Shown here: piece by piece, positions 17,160 through 25,471 of the stretch
How positions within the stretch are numbered: position 1 is the stretch's first letter
How the letters are laid out: each line of letters starts with the position of its first letter
Notes under the pieces: generated by a model
Told to the model about the DNA's origin: nothing
What the model saw: only the letters and a program-made list of their open reading frames with translations
Databases searched by the model: none
Assembly: GCF_000802155.2 (NCBI RefSeq)
Contig: NZ_JQGJ02000028.1
Coordinates: 1-45,220, forward strand
Origin: Pseudomonas frederiksbergensis
GTDB lineage: Bacteria > Pseudomonadota > Gammaproteobacteria > Pseudomonadales > Pseudomonadaceae
Length of the DNA stretch: 45,220 nt
Direction of reading: 5' to 3'
Made by a program: the position numbers and the translations under genes

Positions 17160-18074
17160 ATGCCCAACCATTCTTCCAGCACTCACTGCCCCGACTGGGC
17201 CACCGCCCTGCTTAACGGTTTCAGCCAGATTTTTCTCCAGCGCCATCCGCTGTGCGGAATGCTGTGCCTGTTGGCAATCTTGCTCACCGCGCCGACTTTG
17301 CTCGGCGGCGCGCTGCTGGGCGCAGTAGCCGGACTGTTGACGGCGCAGCGACGCGGTTATGCCAAGGAAGATCGGCAAGCCGGGTTGTTCAGCTACAACG
17401 GGATCCTGCTGGGATTGTTGTTGAGCCTGGCACTGCCCTGGTCGGTCTTGCTACCCCCCCTGATCATTGCCGGCGGCGGCCTCAGCGCAATACTCACCCA
17501 GCAATGGCTCAAGCGAACCCCTGGCCCGCGCTGCCTGCCCACCTATACCGCGCCATTCGTGGCGCTGGGCTGGTTGCTGCTGAGTTTCGCCCCGCCGTCG
17601 CCCGCCTCAGCGTCCGTGGAAATGACACTTCCCAAGCTGCTGCTCGCTCCTTTGAATGGCCTCGGCCAGGTCATGTTTCTCGACCAGCCGCTGGCCGGTG
17701 CGCTGGTCGTGGTCGGCCTGCTGATCGCCGATCGCCGCGCCGCTGGCTGGGCGCTGCTGGGTTCCATCGTCGGCCTTGCGTTTGCCGTGCTGCACCACGA
17801 CAGCGCCCAGGCCTTATCGGGGCTGGGCGGCTATAACCCGGCGCTGGTGGCCCTGGCCCTCGGCCAACACACCCGCAAGCCATGGCTGCCGCTGGCGGGC
17901 ATTGCCCTGGCGGTCGTTCTCGCACCAGGTTTCGCTGCGTTGGGCGTGGCGCCACTGACAGCGCCGTTCATCCTCGCCTGCTGGCTGGTTCGTGCGACTG
18001 GCCGACGCTGGCATCAGGCAATCCTCGACACCGCGCCTTGCGCTCTGCGGGGCAATCGCCCTAGGCTTCGCTGA
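17160..18074 (+). CDS. Urea transporter (UT family)
   Basis: A 304-residue integral membrane protein of the UT/Yut family, which forms urea channels. The family's internal duplication is visible: LFSYNGILLGLLLSLALPW in the first half and LGGYNPALVALALGQHT in the second, each with the conserved YN. About ten hydrophobic helices are present. It follows the gcl operon after a REP hairpin, as I recall from P. putida. Because allantoate/ureidoglycolate breakdown yields glyoxylate plus urea, a urea channel beside glyoxylate genes makes metabolic sense. No strong ribosome site is seen before the ATG. Confidence 0.9.
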   Translation: MPNHSSSTHCPDWATALLNGFSQIFLQRHPLCGMLCLLAILLTAPTLLGGALLGAVAGLLTAQRRGYAKEDRQAGLFSYNGILLGLLLSLALPWSVLLPPLIIAGGGLSAILTQQWLKRTPGPRCLPTYTAPFVALGWLLLSFAPPSPASASVEMTLPKLLLAPLNGLGQVMFLDQPLAGALVVVGLLIADRRAAGWALLGSIVGLAFAVLHHDSAQALSGLGGYNPALVALALGQHTRKPWLPLAGIALAVVLAPGFAALGVAPLTAPFILACWLVRATGRRWHQAILDTAPCALRGNRPRLR

Positions 18075-18095
18075 TTATCGATTCAGGCGAAGGTC

Positions 18096-18920
18096 ATGGA
18101 TAACAGCAACAACTGGCGTGAACGCCTCTACGTCATCATTTTCCAGACCGATACCGTGGCTGGCCGACGCTTCGACAGCACCTCGCTGCTGATCATCCTC
18201 GCCAGCCTGGTGATCGTGATGCTCGACAGCATCGACAGCGTTCACAAAAACTACGCGGCCCTGCTGGCTTATATCGAGTGGGGCTTCACCTTTATCTTTC
18301 TGGTGGAGTACGGCCTACGCTTGTACTGCTCGCCGAAACCGCTGCGCTACGCGTTCAGTTTCTATGGCCTGGTGGATCTGCTGGCGATCGTGCCGGGCAT
18401 CCTGGCGCTGTACTACAGCGATGCCCAGTACCTGCTGATCGTTCGAATCATCCGCATGTTGCGGATTTTTCGCGTGCTCAAGCTCAGCCCTTACCTCAAG
18501 CAGGCCAACTATCTGCTGGCCGCGCTACGTGGCAGCAAGCAGAAAATCATCGTGTTCCTGGTCAGCGTATCAACGCTGGTGACCGTGTTCGGCACGCTGA
18601 TGTACGTCATCGAAGGGCCGCAGCATGGCTTTACCAGCATTCCCAAGGGGATCTATTGGGCTATCGTGACGCTGACCACCGTGGGCTTCGGCGACATCGT
18701 GCCGAAGACGCCGCTGGGACAGGTCATTTCGTCTTTAGTGATGATCACCGGCTATTCGATCATCGCCGTACCGACGGGTATCTTCACCGCTGAACTCGCC
18801 ACCGCGATGCGCGGCGACCAACTCCAGCATGACTGCCCGGTGTGCAGCAAAAACAACCATGAACATGGCGCCGCCTTCTGCTCCCGTTGCGGCAATGCGC
18901 TGTTCAAGAAAATGGAATAA
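18096..18920 (+). CDS. Voltage-gated-type potassium channel with C-terminal zinc ribbon
   Basis: A 274-residue six-helix ion channel. The S4-like helix carries regular arginines (RIIRMLRIFRVLKL); the pore has the K+ selectivity signature TVGFGD at residues 195-200 followed by IVPKTPLG; the last helix is SLVMITGYSIIAVPTG. After S6 the tail has two CxxC pairs (C247, C250, C262, C265: CPVCSKNN and FCSRCG), a zinc-ribbon pattern. The pore type is certain; the role of the ribbon (assembly, metal or redox sensing) is unknown. It starts 21 nt after the urea transporter and may be cotranscribed. Confidence 0.92.
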   Translation: MDNSNNWRERLYVIIFQTDTVAGRRFDSTSLLIILASLVIVMLDSIDSVHKNYAALLAYIEWGFTFIFLVEYGLRLYCSPKPLRYAFSFYGLVDLLAIVPGILALYYSDAQYLLIVRIIRMLRIFRVLKLSPYLKQANYLLAALRGSKQKIIVFLVSVSTLVTVFGTLMYVIEGPQHGFTSIPKGIYWAIVTLTTVGFGDIVPKTPLGQVISSLVMITGYSIIAVPTGIFTAELATAMRGDQLQHDCPVCSKNNHEHGAAFCSRCGNALFKKME

Positions 18921-19008
18921 GCAAAGCATTTTTAAATACTTGAAGGCCTATAAGCTAATCGCTAGTGTGCTGGCTTATCGCCCGCCTCCCAATAAAAAGG
19001 AATTCGCA

Positions 19009-20007
19009 GTGAAAAACTTCCTTGGCGCCTCCCTTCTCGCCGCTGGCCTGACCTTCGGCAGCCTGGCCAACGCCGCCCCAACCCTGCTGAACGTTTCCTA
19101 TGACGTGATGCGCGACTTCTACAAAGATTACAACGCCGCGTTCCAGAAGCACTGGCAAGCCGAGCACAACGAGAACATCACCGTGCAAATGTCCTTCGGC
19201 GGCTCCAGCAAGCAAGCGCGCTCGGTGATCGACGGGCTGCCGGCGGATGTCATCACCATGAACATGGCCACCGACATTAACGCCTTGGCGGACAACGGCA
19301 AGCTGGTTCCGGAAAACTGGGTCACCCGGCTGCCGAACAACAGCGCACCGTTCACCTCGGCCACGGTGTTCATCGTGCGCAAGGGCAACCCGAAAGCGCT
19401 CAAGGATTGGCCCGACCTGCTCAAGGACGGCGTGCAAGTGATCGTGCCAAACCCGAAAACCTCCGGTAACGGCCGCTATACCTATCTGTCGGCGTGGGGC
19501 TATGTGCTCAAGAACGGTGGCGACGAGAACAAGGCCAAGGATTTCGTCGGCAAGTTGTTCAAGCAGGCGCCTGTGCTGGACACCGGTGGCCGCGCCGCGA
19601 CGACAACGTTCATGACCAACCAGATCGGCGACGTGCTGGTGACCTTTGAAAACGAAGCGGAAATGATCGCCCGCGAGTTTGGCCGCGACCAGTTCGAAGT
19701 GGTCTACCCAAGCGTGTCCGCCGAAGCCGAGCCACCGGTGAGCGTTGTGGATAAAGTGGTCGAGAAGAAAGGCTCCCGAGAAGCCGCCGAGGCGTATCTC
19801 AAATACCTGTGGTCGCCCGAAGGCCAGGAAATCGCCGCCGCCAACTACCTGCGTCCACGGGATCCGGCGGTGCTGGCCAAATACACCGACCGCTTCCCGA
19901 AAGTCGACTTCCTGTCGGTAGAGAAAACCTTCGGCGACTGGCGCACCGTGCAGAAGACCCATTTCAATGACGGTGGGGTTTTCGATCAGATCTATAGCGG
20001 GCAATGA
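19009..20007 (+). CDS. cysP: Periplasmic sulfate/thiosulfate-binding protein
   Basis: A 332-residue sulfate ABC-transporter binding protein. Residues 1-22 are a signal peptide ending ANA. The family pattern is strong: LLNVSYDVMRDFYKDYNAAF, SFGGSSKQARSVIDGLPADV, VPNPKTSGNGRYTYLSAWGY, DTGGRAATTTF and GGVFDQI. The start is a GTG with AAGG 8 nt upstream; longer readings run into the preceding gene. No cysTWA genes are adjacent, so it is an orphan feeding a transporter elsewhere. The symbol cysP rests on remembered synteny with the P. aeruginosa gene near the same channel gene; it could equally be named sbp. Control by sulfur limitation (CysB) is likely but not visible. Confidence 0.88.
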   Translation: MKNFLGASLLAAGLTFGSLANAAPTLLNVSYDVMRDFYKDYNAAFQKHWQAEHNENITVQMSFGGSSKQARSVIDGLPADVITMNMATDINALADNGKLVPENWVTRLPNNSAPFTSATVFIVRKGNPKALKDWPDLLKDGVQVIVPNPKTSGNGRYTYLSAWGYVLKNGGDENKAKDFVGKLFKQAPVLDTGGRAATTTFMTNQIGDVLVTFENEAEMIAREFGRDQFEVVYPSVSAEAEPPVSVVDKVVEKKGSREAAEAYLKYLWSPEGQEIAAANYLRPRDPAVLAKYTDRFPKVDFLSVEKTFGDWRTVQKTHFNDGGVFDQIYSGQ

Positions 20008-20037
20008 GGTACTGATACAGCCAGTCCGGCAAACAAG

Positions 20038-20075
20038 CCCTTGTGGCGAGGGAGCTTGCTCCCTCGCCACAAGGG
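20038..20075. repeat. REP-like hairpin (GTGGCGAGG family), probable terminator
   Basis: A perfect 18-bp stem, CCCTTGTGGCGAGGGAGC paired with its complement across a 2-nt loop, 30 nt after the cysP-like gene. Same family as 17107-17136. Confidence 0.9.
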
Positions 20076-20189
20076 CATTCGCTGAACCATTAACCACAGG
20101 CATGACTGATATCAGTCGCAAAGCCCTGTTCCAGAGCCCTGCAAATCTTTAGCCTCACGCCATCCTTTCAATTGATCGATGAGATTGCC

Positions 20190-21389
20190 ATGAGTGCCCA
20201 TCCCTCCTCGCCCGGCGTCACCCTGACCCGCGGCATGGTCCTGCTGTTCGCCTTCTGCTGCGGCGCGATCGTTGCCAACATCTACTACGCCCAACCCATC
20301 ATCGAACTGATCGCCCCCGACGTCGGCTTGTCCAGCACCATGGCCAGCCTGATCGTCTCGCTGACTCAGATCGGTTATGCCCTGGGCCTGTTTTTCCTGG
20401 TGCCGTTGGGCGACCTGCTGGAAAACCGGCGCTTGATGATCCTCACCACACTGGTAGCGATAGCCAGCCTGCTGGGCGCGGCGTTCACCGAGCAACCGAA
20501 CGTGTTCCTCATGGTCTCGCTGCTGGTGGGCTTCAGTTCCGTCTCGGTACAGGTCCTGATTCCGCTGGCCGCGCACCTGGCGCCTGAGGAATCCCGGGGA
20601 CGGGTCGTCGGTGGGATCATGGGCGGCCTGTTGCTGGGGATCCTGTTGGCTCGGCCGGTCTCCAGCGTCATCGCCGATCATTTCGGCTGGCGGGCGATGT
20701 TCATCATCGCGGCCGCACTGATGGCGGCCATCAGCATCGTCCTCGCGTTGACCGTGCCCAAGCGCCAGCCCGACCACAGCGCGTCCTACGTCCAATTGCT
20801 GGGCTCGCTCGGCACCTTGTTGCGCCAGCAGCCGCAGTTGCGCCAGCGAGCGTTTTACCAAGCCTGCATGTTCGCCACGTTCAGTCTGTTCTGGACCGCC
20901 GTGCCCTTGGAGCTGGCGCGTAACCATGGCCTGTCACAGACGGAAATAGCGCTGTTCGCCCTGGTCGGGGCCATCGGCGCCATCGCCGCGCCGATTGCCG
21001 GTCGCCTGGCGGATGCCGGTCATACCCGGATCGCTTCGCTGCTGGCGATGCTGTTCGCCAGCCTGAGTTTCCTGCCGGCCTTCATCCATCCGGCCTACAG
21101 CGTGATTGGCCTGGCGGTGACCGGCGTGGTCCTGGATTTCTGCGTACAGATGAACATGGTCCTGGGCCAACGCACCATCTACGCCCTCGACGCCAAGAGC
21201 CGCAGTCGACTGAACGCGCTGTACATGACCAGCATCTTCGTCGGCGGCGCATTCGGCTCGTCGATTGCCAGCGCTGTCTATGAACACGGTGGCTGGCTGT
21301 GGGTAGTGATCGTCGGCAGCGCCTTCCCGCTGCTGGCATTGCTGCGCTTCTTGAGTGCATCGCAAAAAACGTCGTTGGCAACGGCCTGA
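20190..21389 (+). CDS. MFS transporter (drug/metabolite exporter type)
   Basis: A 399-residue, 12-helix major facilitator. The N-terminal half has FCCGAIVANIYYAQPIIELI and the loop motif PLGDLLENRRLMI between helices 2 and 3; the second half repeats the fold (GRLADAGHTRIASLL). The sequence resembles the YnfM/YgaY-like MFS exporters common in Pseudomonas; the substrate is unknown. The ATG at 20190 (MSAHPSS) is chosen; a TTG six codons earlier is possible. It is monocistronic, ending in a strong terminator. Confidence 0.85.
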   Translation: MSAHPSSPGVTLTRGMVLLFAFCCGAIVANIYYAQPIIELIAPDVGLSSTMASLIVSLTQIGYALGLFFLVPLGDLLENRRLMILTTLVAIASLLGAAFTEQPNVFLMVSLLVGFSSVSVQVLIPLAAHLAPEESRGRVVGGIMGGLLLGILLARPVSSVIADHFGWRAMFIIAAALMAAISIVLALTVPKRQPDHSASYVQLLGSLGTLLRQQPQLRQRAFYQACMFATFSLFWTAVPLELARNHGLSQTEIALFALVGAIGAIAAPIAGRLADAGHTRIASLLAMLFASLSFLPAFIHPAYSVIGLAVTGVVLDFCVQMNMVLGQRTIYALDAKSRSRLNALYMTSIFVGGAFGSSIASAVYEHGGWLWVVIVGSAFPLLALLRFLSASQKTSLATA

Positions 21390-21410
21390 TACCGACGCGC
21401 AAAAAAAAAC

Positions 21411-21436
21411 GCCCGACAGGTCATGGCCTGTCGGGC
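21411..21436. terminator. Bidirectional Rho-independent terminator
   Basis: Stem GCCCGACAGG / CCTGTCGGGC with a 6-nt loop, an A tract to the left (21401-21409) and T-rich sequence to the right. It separates the MFS gene from the convergent small gene at 21466-21657. Confidence 0.92.
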
Positions 21437-21465
21437 CTTCTTTTATTGGAGAGTTATTGGAACGG

Positions 21466-21657
21466 TCAGACGCGCACGTTGCCACGCGGCCCTGCAATCG
21501 CCCAGATGATCAGGCCCAATACCGGCAGCAGGAGGATCAGCAATACCCAGAGGACCTTCGCCCCGGTTCCCGCGCCACTCTTGAGTACATTGATGATCGC
21601 CCAGATATCGAGCGCCAGGATAATCAGGCCTACCAGGCCGTTGAAAGTGGAACCCAT
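21466..21657 (-). CDS. Small two-helix membrane protein, PLDc_N (phospholipase D-nuclease N-terminal) domain
   Basis: A 63-residue protein: MGSTFNGLVGLIILALDIWA, then IINVLKSGAGTGAKVLWVLL, then VLGLIIWAIAGPRG. Two hydrophobic helices joined by a short basic loop and ending in the GP motif match the PLDc_N domain, which in cardiolipin synthases is the membrane anchor and here stands alone. The function of stand-alone forms is unknown. The ATG at 21657 has GGGAG upstream; in-frame codons further up are not needed. Confidence 0.82.
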   Translation of the reverse strand: MGSTFNGLVGLIILALDIWAIINVLKSGAGTGAKVLWVLLILLLPVLGLIIWAIAGPRGNVRV

Positions 21658-21728
21658 GGTGTCGCTCCCGAATGGTGATATGCCCACTTAGGATAGCGGC
21701 GCCAGGGCAAGGGTTCCGTTTTATTGCG

Positions 21729-22259
21729 TCAGACGTGGACCGCGATCTTGAGCGCTTCAAGGGACGGAGCCGCGGCGATGCCCACCTCGGCGCACAATTG
21801 CAGTACGCGCGGCACGTCATTGCCGTACACCAGCACCATTTGCAATTCATCGTCCAGCAATTGGCTGAAGTTCATCAGCACATAGCCGCCATTTTCCTTG
21901 TTCAGGCTGCTCATCTGGATCTGGATGCGGTTGAGCGCGGTCAGCGCTTCAGTCTTCGCCAGTTGCTTGGGCTTGAGGTTGAACGCGACGCCGGGGCCGA
22001 ACGAGGCGACAATCTGCTCGAACAACTCGACATAGGTATCTGCCTGGAACAACACGGTATCCGGCAGGCTTCCCACCACCACCCACTCCCCTAGCGGGAT
22101 CGGGAAGGTGTCGTCGTAGTTGATGTCCGGATTGGCCGCCAGGAAAGCCACTGGGTCCGCGTAGGCCTGGGCCGCCTCATCGGCAATCGTCTCGATCTGC
22201 GCCTCGCCCAGGCAGCCGGAGCTGATTTTGCTGATGAGTTCGACGAGTGCGGCTTTCAT
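21729..22259 (-). CDS. Conserved hypothetical cytoplasmic protein
   Basis: A 176-residue acidic protein starting MKAALVELISKISS with AGGA at good distance. It has no signal peptide or membrane helix. Recognisable stretches are NPDINYDDTFPIPLGEWVVVG, SLPDTVLFQADTYVELFEQI and GGYVLMNFSQLLDDELQMVL. I do not recognise a family. Codon use and a good ribosome site support a real gene. It lies 71 nt downstream of the ankyrin gene on the same strand, and the two may share a transcript. Confidence 0.7.
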   Translation of the reverse strand: MKAALVELISKISSGCLGEAQIETIADEAAQAYADPVAFLAANPDINYDDTFPIPLGEWVVVGSLPDTVLFQADTYVELFEQIVASFGPGVAFNLKPKQLAKTEALTALNRIQIQMSSLNKENGGYVLMNFSQLLDDELQMVLVYGNDVPRVLQLCAEVGIAAAPSLEALKIAVHV

Positions 22260-22330
22260 TGGGCTATTCCTGTGGCGATGTATTTTTGCGGGGGCGAAGG
22301 ATAGCGCATCCCCCACTCCCTTTGGCGAGG

Positions 22331-22849
22331 TCAGCCCAACAACTTCTCCAACTGCGCCGTGGTATCCACCGCGCCCATGGTCCTGGCCGCATCCAGGGCC
22401 GAGACGCCGTTGGCATCCTTGGCCTTGGGATCGGCGCCTTTACTGATCAGGTAATCGACGATTTCGACCCGGTTGAACATCGCCGCCATCATCAATGCCG
22501 TGCGACCGTCGAACGAGGAACCTTCCACTTGCGCGCCGCCATCCACCAAGGCTGAAACCACCGCCAGATCACCCTTGAAAGCCGCACCGGCAATCGGGCT
22601 CTGGCCGTTGTCATTGCGGACTTCCGGATCGGCCTTGTGCTCCAGCAAGACTTTTACCGTCTCGACATGCCCGTGGTACGCGGCCAGCATCAGCAAGGTA
22701 TCGCCCTTGTGGTTGCGCAGGTTCGGCGGCAAGCCTTTGCTCAACAGCGCGGCCATCATCGCGGCGTCGCCCTGGCGGGCAACGTTGAAAACCTGCTCCG
22801 CAAATTCCGCTGCCTCTTCCGGGGTCATCTGGCGGCTTGTATCGGACAT
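22331..22849 (-). CDS. Ankyrin-repeat protein
   Basis: A 172-residue cytoplasmic protein made of about four ankyrin repeats after a ~25-residue helical lead. Repeats are visible as GDTLLMLAAYHGHVETVKVL, NGQSPIAGAAFKGDLAVVSA, DGRTALMMAAMFNRVEIVDY and a partial NGVSALDAARTMG. Ankyrin repeats mediate protein binding; the partner is unknown. It resembles AnkB of P. aeruginosa in size and build, but no catalase gene is adjacent, so I give no symbol. TGGAG precedes the ATG. Confidence 0.88.
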   Translation of the reverse strand: MSDTSRQMTPEEAAEFAEQVFNVARQGDAAMMAALLSKGLPPNLRNHKGDTLLMLAAYHGHVETVKVLLEHKADPEVRNDNGQSPIAGAAFKGDLAVVSALVDGGAQVEGSSFDGRTALMMAAMFNRVEIVDYLISKGADPKAKDANGVSALDAARTMGAVDTTAQLEKLLG

Positions 22850-22945
22850 TGGGAAAACTCCAGTTGGCTCATCGCAAAGCCGCTAGTTTCCCGAGGGACC
22901 CTGCGCCTGTCATCCCTTTTTTCTCTGCAACGGCCATAGCCAGAA

Positions 22946-24772
22946 TCAATAGCGAAAGTGTCCGCCCTGGATCCCCATCGACAATTGCCGGTCCACCCGC
23001 ACATAGGTCGAGCTGTCGGGCAGCCAGGCGTAGATCGGTTCGTCACCCGCCAGGCACGGGTCGAAAGCTTCGGCCTTGAGGCGCGTCTTCTGGTACTTGA
23101 AGGTGCCGGTGGTGTCCATCTTCACTTTGATGCGCAAGAACAGTGGTACCGCATAGGCGGGCAATTTGCATTGCAGAAACCGCAGCAGTTCGTTGAAGTC
23201 CAGGGTCGCCAGGGATTCGGCCGGGGTAATCGCGGCCATACCGGCGCGCCCATTGGTGCCGTTGATCTCAACGCCATAGGCCACCGCCTCGGCAATCTGC
23301 GGATGCTGGAGCAGCACGTTCTCGACTTCCGTGGTGGAAACGTTTTCGCCTTTCCAGCGATAAGTGTCGCCGAGACGATCGACGAATTGCCCGTGACCGA
23401 AGCCAATACTGCGCAACAGATCACCGGTATTGAAATAGCGGTCGCCAGGGACGAAGACGTCCCGGTAGATGGTTTTCTCGGTCTTCGCCGGGTCGGTGTA
23501 GCCATCCAGCGGCGCCTTCTCGTCGATGCGCGCCAATAGCAGGCCCGGCTCACCCTTGGGGACTTTTTGCATGCGTCCTTGCAGGTTGCGCAAGGGGGTC
23601 CCGCTGTCGTGGTCGTACTGCACCAACGCCCAGGCCATCAGGGAAAAACCGACGGTATTGTCAAAATTGAGGATATTGGTGAAGCCGATGTTGCCGTCGC
23701 TGGCCGCATAAAGCTCACAGATATGCCCGACACCGAAACGTGTCTTGAACGCCGCCCAGGCGCCAGGGCGCAGGCCATTGCCGATCATCTTCGTCACGCG
23801 ATGCTGCCGGTCCGTGACGCTCGCCGGCTGGTCGATCAGATAGCGGCACAGCTCCCCCACGTACCCCAGGGTAGTCGCGCGATATCGACGCACGTCGCTC
23901 CAGAACTGGCTGGCGCTGAACTTGCGGCGGATCGCGAACCCCGAGGCTCCGCAGATCGCCGCGCCCCAGCAGACGCATAACCCGGTGGCGTGATACAGCG
24001 GCAGCGTGCAATAGACGATGTCTTCGGGCTTCATGTCCAAGGCGATCAGGCCGAAACTGGTGGACGTGCGCATCCAGCGCCCGTGGCGGAACACCCCTGC
24101 CTTCGGGAGGCCCGTGGTGCCGGAGGTATAGAGGTAGAAACAGGGGTCGTTGAAAAATACTCGCTGGCTGTTGGCTGGGTTCTCGCCTGGGTATTGCTCG
24201 CTTGCGTGAGTCAGGTCGACAAATCCGCACGGCACCGTGTCGCTCTGCTCGTCAGCCACCCACCAGGTTCGAGCGTCCGGCAGCCCGGTCCGACCGCGCA
24301 CATCGTTGAACACAGCGACCCGCTCATCCCCGACCACCACCGCAACAGGCGTGACCAATGCAAGGCTGTGAACCAGGGCATCCTCGGTTTGCGAGGTGTT
24401 GATCATCGCACTGACGGCGCCGACCTTCGCCACCGCGAGCACGGTGACCAGCAGCTGTGGGCGGTTCTCGATAAAGATCGCTACGCAATCGCCCTTCACG
24501 ATGCCTTGCGCCAACAGGTAATGGGCGATGCGGTTGGCCTGCTCGTTGACCTGTGCATAACTCAGCACCGTATCGCCGCACAGCAGCGCCGCGCCTTGGG
24601 GATTGCGTTGCGTGGCCTGCTCGAAGCACCAACCCAGGCCACAGGGCTGGGTGGGGTCCTGGACGTTTGCGAGTTTCATGCCTTTGACAATGCGGGGAAC
24701 AGCGCTGGCAATGGCGGGCAACTTGCGCAGCATCATGCCCCAGGTAATGGCGTCGCTGGGTGTACGACTCAT
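22946..24772 (-). CDS. FATP/VLACS-type long-chain acyl-CoA synthetase
   Basis: A 608-residue adenylate-forming enzyme that activates fatty acids with ATP and CoA. The AMP-binding motif is YLYTSGTTGLPKA; later motifs are LPLYHATG, ELYAASDGN, FNTGDLLRSIGFG and DRLGDTYRWKGENVSTTEVE, ending with the catalytic region TGTFKYQKTRL. The order and wording of these motifs (for example YTSGTTGLPKA with VSTTEVE) match the fatty-acid-transport-protein group also seen in mycobacterial FadD6, not E. coli-type FadD. The chain-length preference cannot be read from sequence. AAGGA precedes the ATG. Confidence 0.88.
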   Translation of the reverse strand: MSRTPSDAITWGMMLRKLPAIASAVPRIVKGMKLANVQDPTQPCGLGWCFEQATQRNPQGAALLCGDTVLSYAQVNEQANRIAHYLLAQGIVKGDCVAIFIENRPQLLVTVLAVAKVGAVSAMINTSQTEDALVHSLALVTPVAVVVGDERVAVFNDVRGRTGLPDARTWWVADEQSDTVPCGFVDLTHASEQYPGENPANSQRVFFNDPCFYLYTSGTTGLPKAGVFRHGRWMRTSTSFGLIALDMKPEDIVYCTLPLYHATGLCVCWGAAICGASGFAIRRKFSASQFWSDVRRYRATTLGYVGELCRYLIDQPASVTDRQHRVTKMIGNGLRPGAWAAFKTRFGVGHICELYAASDGNIGFTNILNFDNTVGFSLMAWALVQYDHDSGTPLRNLQGRMQKVPKGEPGLLLARIDEKAPLDGYTDPAKTEKTIYRDVFVPGDRYFNTGDLLRSIGFGHGQFVDRLGDTYRWKGENVSTTEVENVLLQHPQIAEAVAYGVEINGTNGRAGMAAITPAESLATLDFNELLRFLQCKLPAYAVPLFLRIKVKMDTTGTFKYQKTRLKAEAFDPCLAGDEPIYAWLPDSSTYVRVDRQLSMGIQGGHFRY

Positions 24773-25129
24773 GGGTGATCCTTCCCCGGCCGACCTTATG
24801 GGTCGCGGTTCTTATGTGGGGTTACGCGAAAGCTGGATCGAAAGTACGCCAGCGATTCCAAGGCTGTACATGCGGTTTTTGCAATGTTTTGTATCCGCAG
24901 CCTTGGAACAGGCGAAACGTGAGCGCGGGGACACGGTTTGGTTCCAAAAATAATCGCCCGACCACGCAAAATGCAGGATGCACGATGGCCGTTCATGCAA
25001 GTTGCACGAAAGCGAAAATCAACCAAATTCATAAGTCTTTGTTTTTTAAGCGCTTTACGATCAATCGAATGCTGGCACAGACACTGCAACACCCCCTCCA
25101 CGGTTTGCCACACCATGGAGCAATGAACG
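24773..25129. other. Divergent intergenic region with candidate sigma-54 promoter
   Basis: About 357 bases between the divergent acyl-CoA synthetase and DUF3509 genes. I see no convincing small gene. The right end contains an AT-rich patch (25021-25060) and the sigma-54-like element at 25073-25088. Confidence 0.5.
25073..25088 (+). promoter_or_regulatory. Candidate sigma-54 (-24/-12) promoter
   Basis: TGGCACAGACACTGCA matches TGGCACGNNNNTTGCW with two mismatches and exact GG-to-GC spacing. It ends 41 nt before the DUF3509 start codon, so a transcript would have a short leader. Confidence 0.4.
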
Positions 25130-25408
25130 ATGAATATGATTCAAGAGAAGTTTGCATCGCTGTTTTCCAACTACGAAGTCACCACTCAGGCACGCCCGGA
25201 TGGCGGGATCCTGCTGACCTTGCGCAACAGCGACGGCAAACTGTTCAAACGCACGATTTCCTACGCGCAATTGCACGCCGGGGACCAATTGTCCTGGGCC
25301 ATCAGTGCGATTCGCCGCGATCTGGCTGAACAAGCCAGCGAGTTGCCGCCGGTGGCGATGCTGCAGAGCCAGCATCGCTTCGCGCTACCGACCTACCACA
25401 GCGCCTGA
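25130..25408 (+). CDS. DUF3509 protein
   Basis: A 92-residue protein of the DUF3509 family, which I know as largely confined to Pseudomonas and uncharacterised. Typical features: MIQEKFASLFSNYEVTTQAR, then PDGGILLTLRNSDGKLFKRT and AISAIRRDLAEQASELPP. It has no signal peptide or membrane helix. The second ATG (25136) is a possible alternative start; GGAG precedes the first. It is monocistronic, with its own terminator and a candidate sigma-54 promoter, suggesting control by nitrogen or another RpoN-linked signal. Confidence 0.85.
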   Translation: MNMIQEKFASLFSNYEVTTQARPDGGILLTLRNSDGKLFKRTISYAQLHAGDQLSWAISAIRRDLAEQASELPPVAMLQSQHRFALPTYHSA

Positions 25409-25422
25409 CACGCTGTGTTGGG

Positions 25423-25462
25423 ATCAGGCCTGGAACCTCGGTTCCATGGCCTGATTTTTTTT
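25423..25462 (+). terminator. Rho-independent terminator after DUF3509 gene
   Basis: Stem ATCAGGCCTGGAAC with GTTCCA-T-GGCCTGAT (one bulged T), loop CTCG, followed by a run of eight T. It lies between the convergent DUF3509 and mtnC genes. Confidence 0.92.
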
Positions 25463-25471
25463 GCCCGACCT

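Noticed and set aside
17107..20075. Repeated hairpins considered as CRISPR or integron-like repeats
   Set aside because: Copies are far apart, self-complementary and match Pseudomonas REP sequences; no spacers or recombination genes are present.
18955..20121. 388-codon open frame antisense to the sulfate-binding protein gene
   Set aside because: The plus-strand gene is complete and certain; the antisense product shows no domain.
20112..20927. 271-codon open frame antisense to the MFS gene at 20190
   Set aside because: Gln/Asp/His-rich translation without any domain; the plus-strand MFS protein is clear.
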